From an uncultured Selenomonadales bacterium (GTDB lineage Bacteria > Bacillota > Negativicutes > Selenomonadales > Selenomonadaceae): DNA of 14,120 bases. The notes beneath the pieces are model-generated. The model saw nothing but the letters and a program-made list of their open reading frames with translations, did no database searches and was not told the origin of the DNA. The stretch lies in NCBI GenBank assembly GCA_937877545.1, contig CALFJE010000066.1:1-14120 (forward strand), given 5' to 3'. Shown piece by piece: positions 13,940 through 14,120 of this stretch. The translations under genes were made by a program, and so were the position numbers. Each line of letters opens with the position of its first letter. The first letter of the stretch is position 1.

Positions 13940-14120
13940 CGGAAAAAATAATTTTCGGGGCGGCAATGACGCTTACGCAACTGGGCGATGCTTATCTGCG
14001 TTATCTGCCGTTCAGCCGCGAACTGACCGACCGGGACGTTGCCGCGCTGACTAAACGATACTTAATTTGGAGCGTGGCGGGCTTCGCGATAAATGTATTC
14101 CTAGCCGCCGACGGAGTAAG
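13899..14120 (+). repeat. 242-bp tandem direct repeat, copy 2 (cut by the window end)
   Basis: Identical to 13657-13878. The window stops before the end of the unit, so it cannot be seen whether a third copy follows or the gene continues. Confidence 0.95.
13936..14120 (+). CDS. Second GHKL sensor kinase, N-terminal fragment at window edge
   Basis: The second copy of the start region: GTG 13936 with GGAGGG upstream, overlapping the preceding stop as GTGA. The 61 visible codons repeat the paralogous N-terminus (first membrane helix and the RYLIWSVAGFAINVFL segment) and run off the window. If the gene is intact it should continue as a membrane sensor like its neighbour. That would make two tandem GHKL sensors, perhaps from an older gene duplication, since their proteins are clearly diverged. 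Confidence 0.55.
   Translation, partial: MTEKIIFGAAMTLTQLGDAYLRYLPFSRELTDRDVAALTKRYLIWSVAGFAINVFLAADGV

Noticed and set aside
13657..14120. Insertion sequence or attachment-site explanation for the 242-bp repeat
   Set aside because: No transposase, terminal inverted repeats or target duplication; the repeat is a head-to-tail copy of ordinary coding sequence.

Overview
The window looks like chromosome from an anaerobic bacterium of the Negativicutes/Selenomonadales type. This is an inference from gene style only: a very long repetitive secreted protein with a short RTX-like C-terminus, dCache hybrid histidine kinases, GHKL sensors, strong AGGAGG-type ribosome binding sites and clear sigma-70 promoters. 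No rRNA or marker gene is present to prove it.

Left part (1-4506, + strand): the 3' part of a giant repetitive, probably type I-secreted protein (at least 1477 residues, 5' end outside the window), closed by a good terminator. Next (4507-4900) comes a compact intergenic locus. A 34-residue amphipathic peptide gene with a near-perfect Shine-Dalgarno lies on the minus strand. A consensus sigma-70 promoter on the plus strand points straight across it toward a plus-strand terminator, so the arrangement resembles a type I toxin-antitoxin or antisense-regulated small-protein locus. A cytoplasmic S49 (SppA-like) peptidase follows on the minus strand (4899-5699) with its own TTGATA-17-TAAAAT promoter. 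That promoter shares a 24-nt block with the small-peptide gene.

Middle part (5785-12106, minus strand): one signalling operon, transcribed right to left. It begins with a 1257-residue hybrid histidine kinase with two complete dCache sensor modules in series. The first module's DHp domain has lost its phospho-histidine (Lys instead); the second is followed by HATPase, receiver and Hpt domains. The kinase overlaps by 4 bp a REC-GGDEF diguanylate cyclase with a degenerate second GGDEF-like domain. Then come the frameshifted remains of a vWA/Hpt gene, and a two-receiver protein whose second receiver lacks the phospho-aspartate. Sensing at the membrane would feed a phosphorelay and c-di-GMP synthesis.

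Right part (12073-14120, + strand, divergent): a GHKL/AgrC-like membrane sensor kinase preceded by two 37-nt imperfect direct repeats. Its 3' end carries a 12-G homopolymer, a possible phase-variation or sequencing-error site. It is followed by a second, paralogous GHKL gene. The junction between them sits in an exact 242-bp tandem duplication that breaks the first copy of the second gene and runs to the window edge. This is either a real recent duplication or an assembly artefact.
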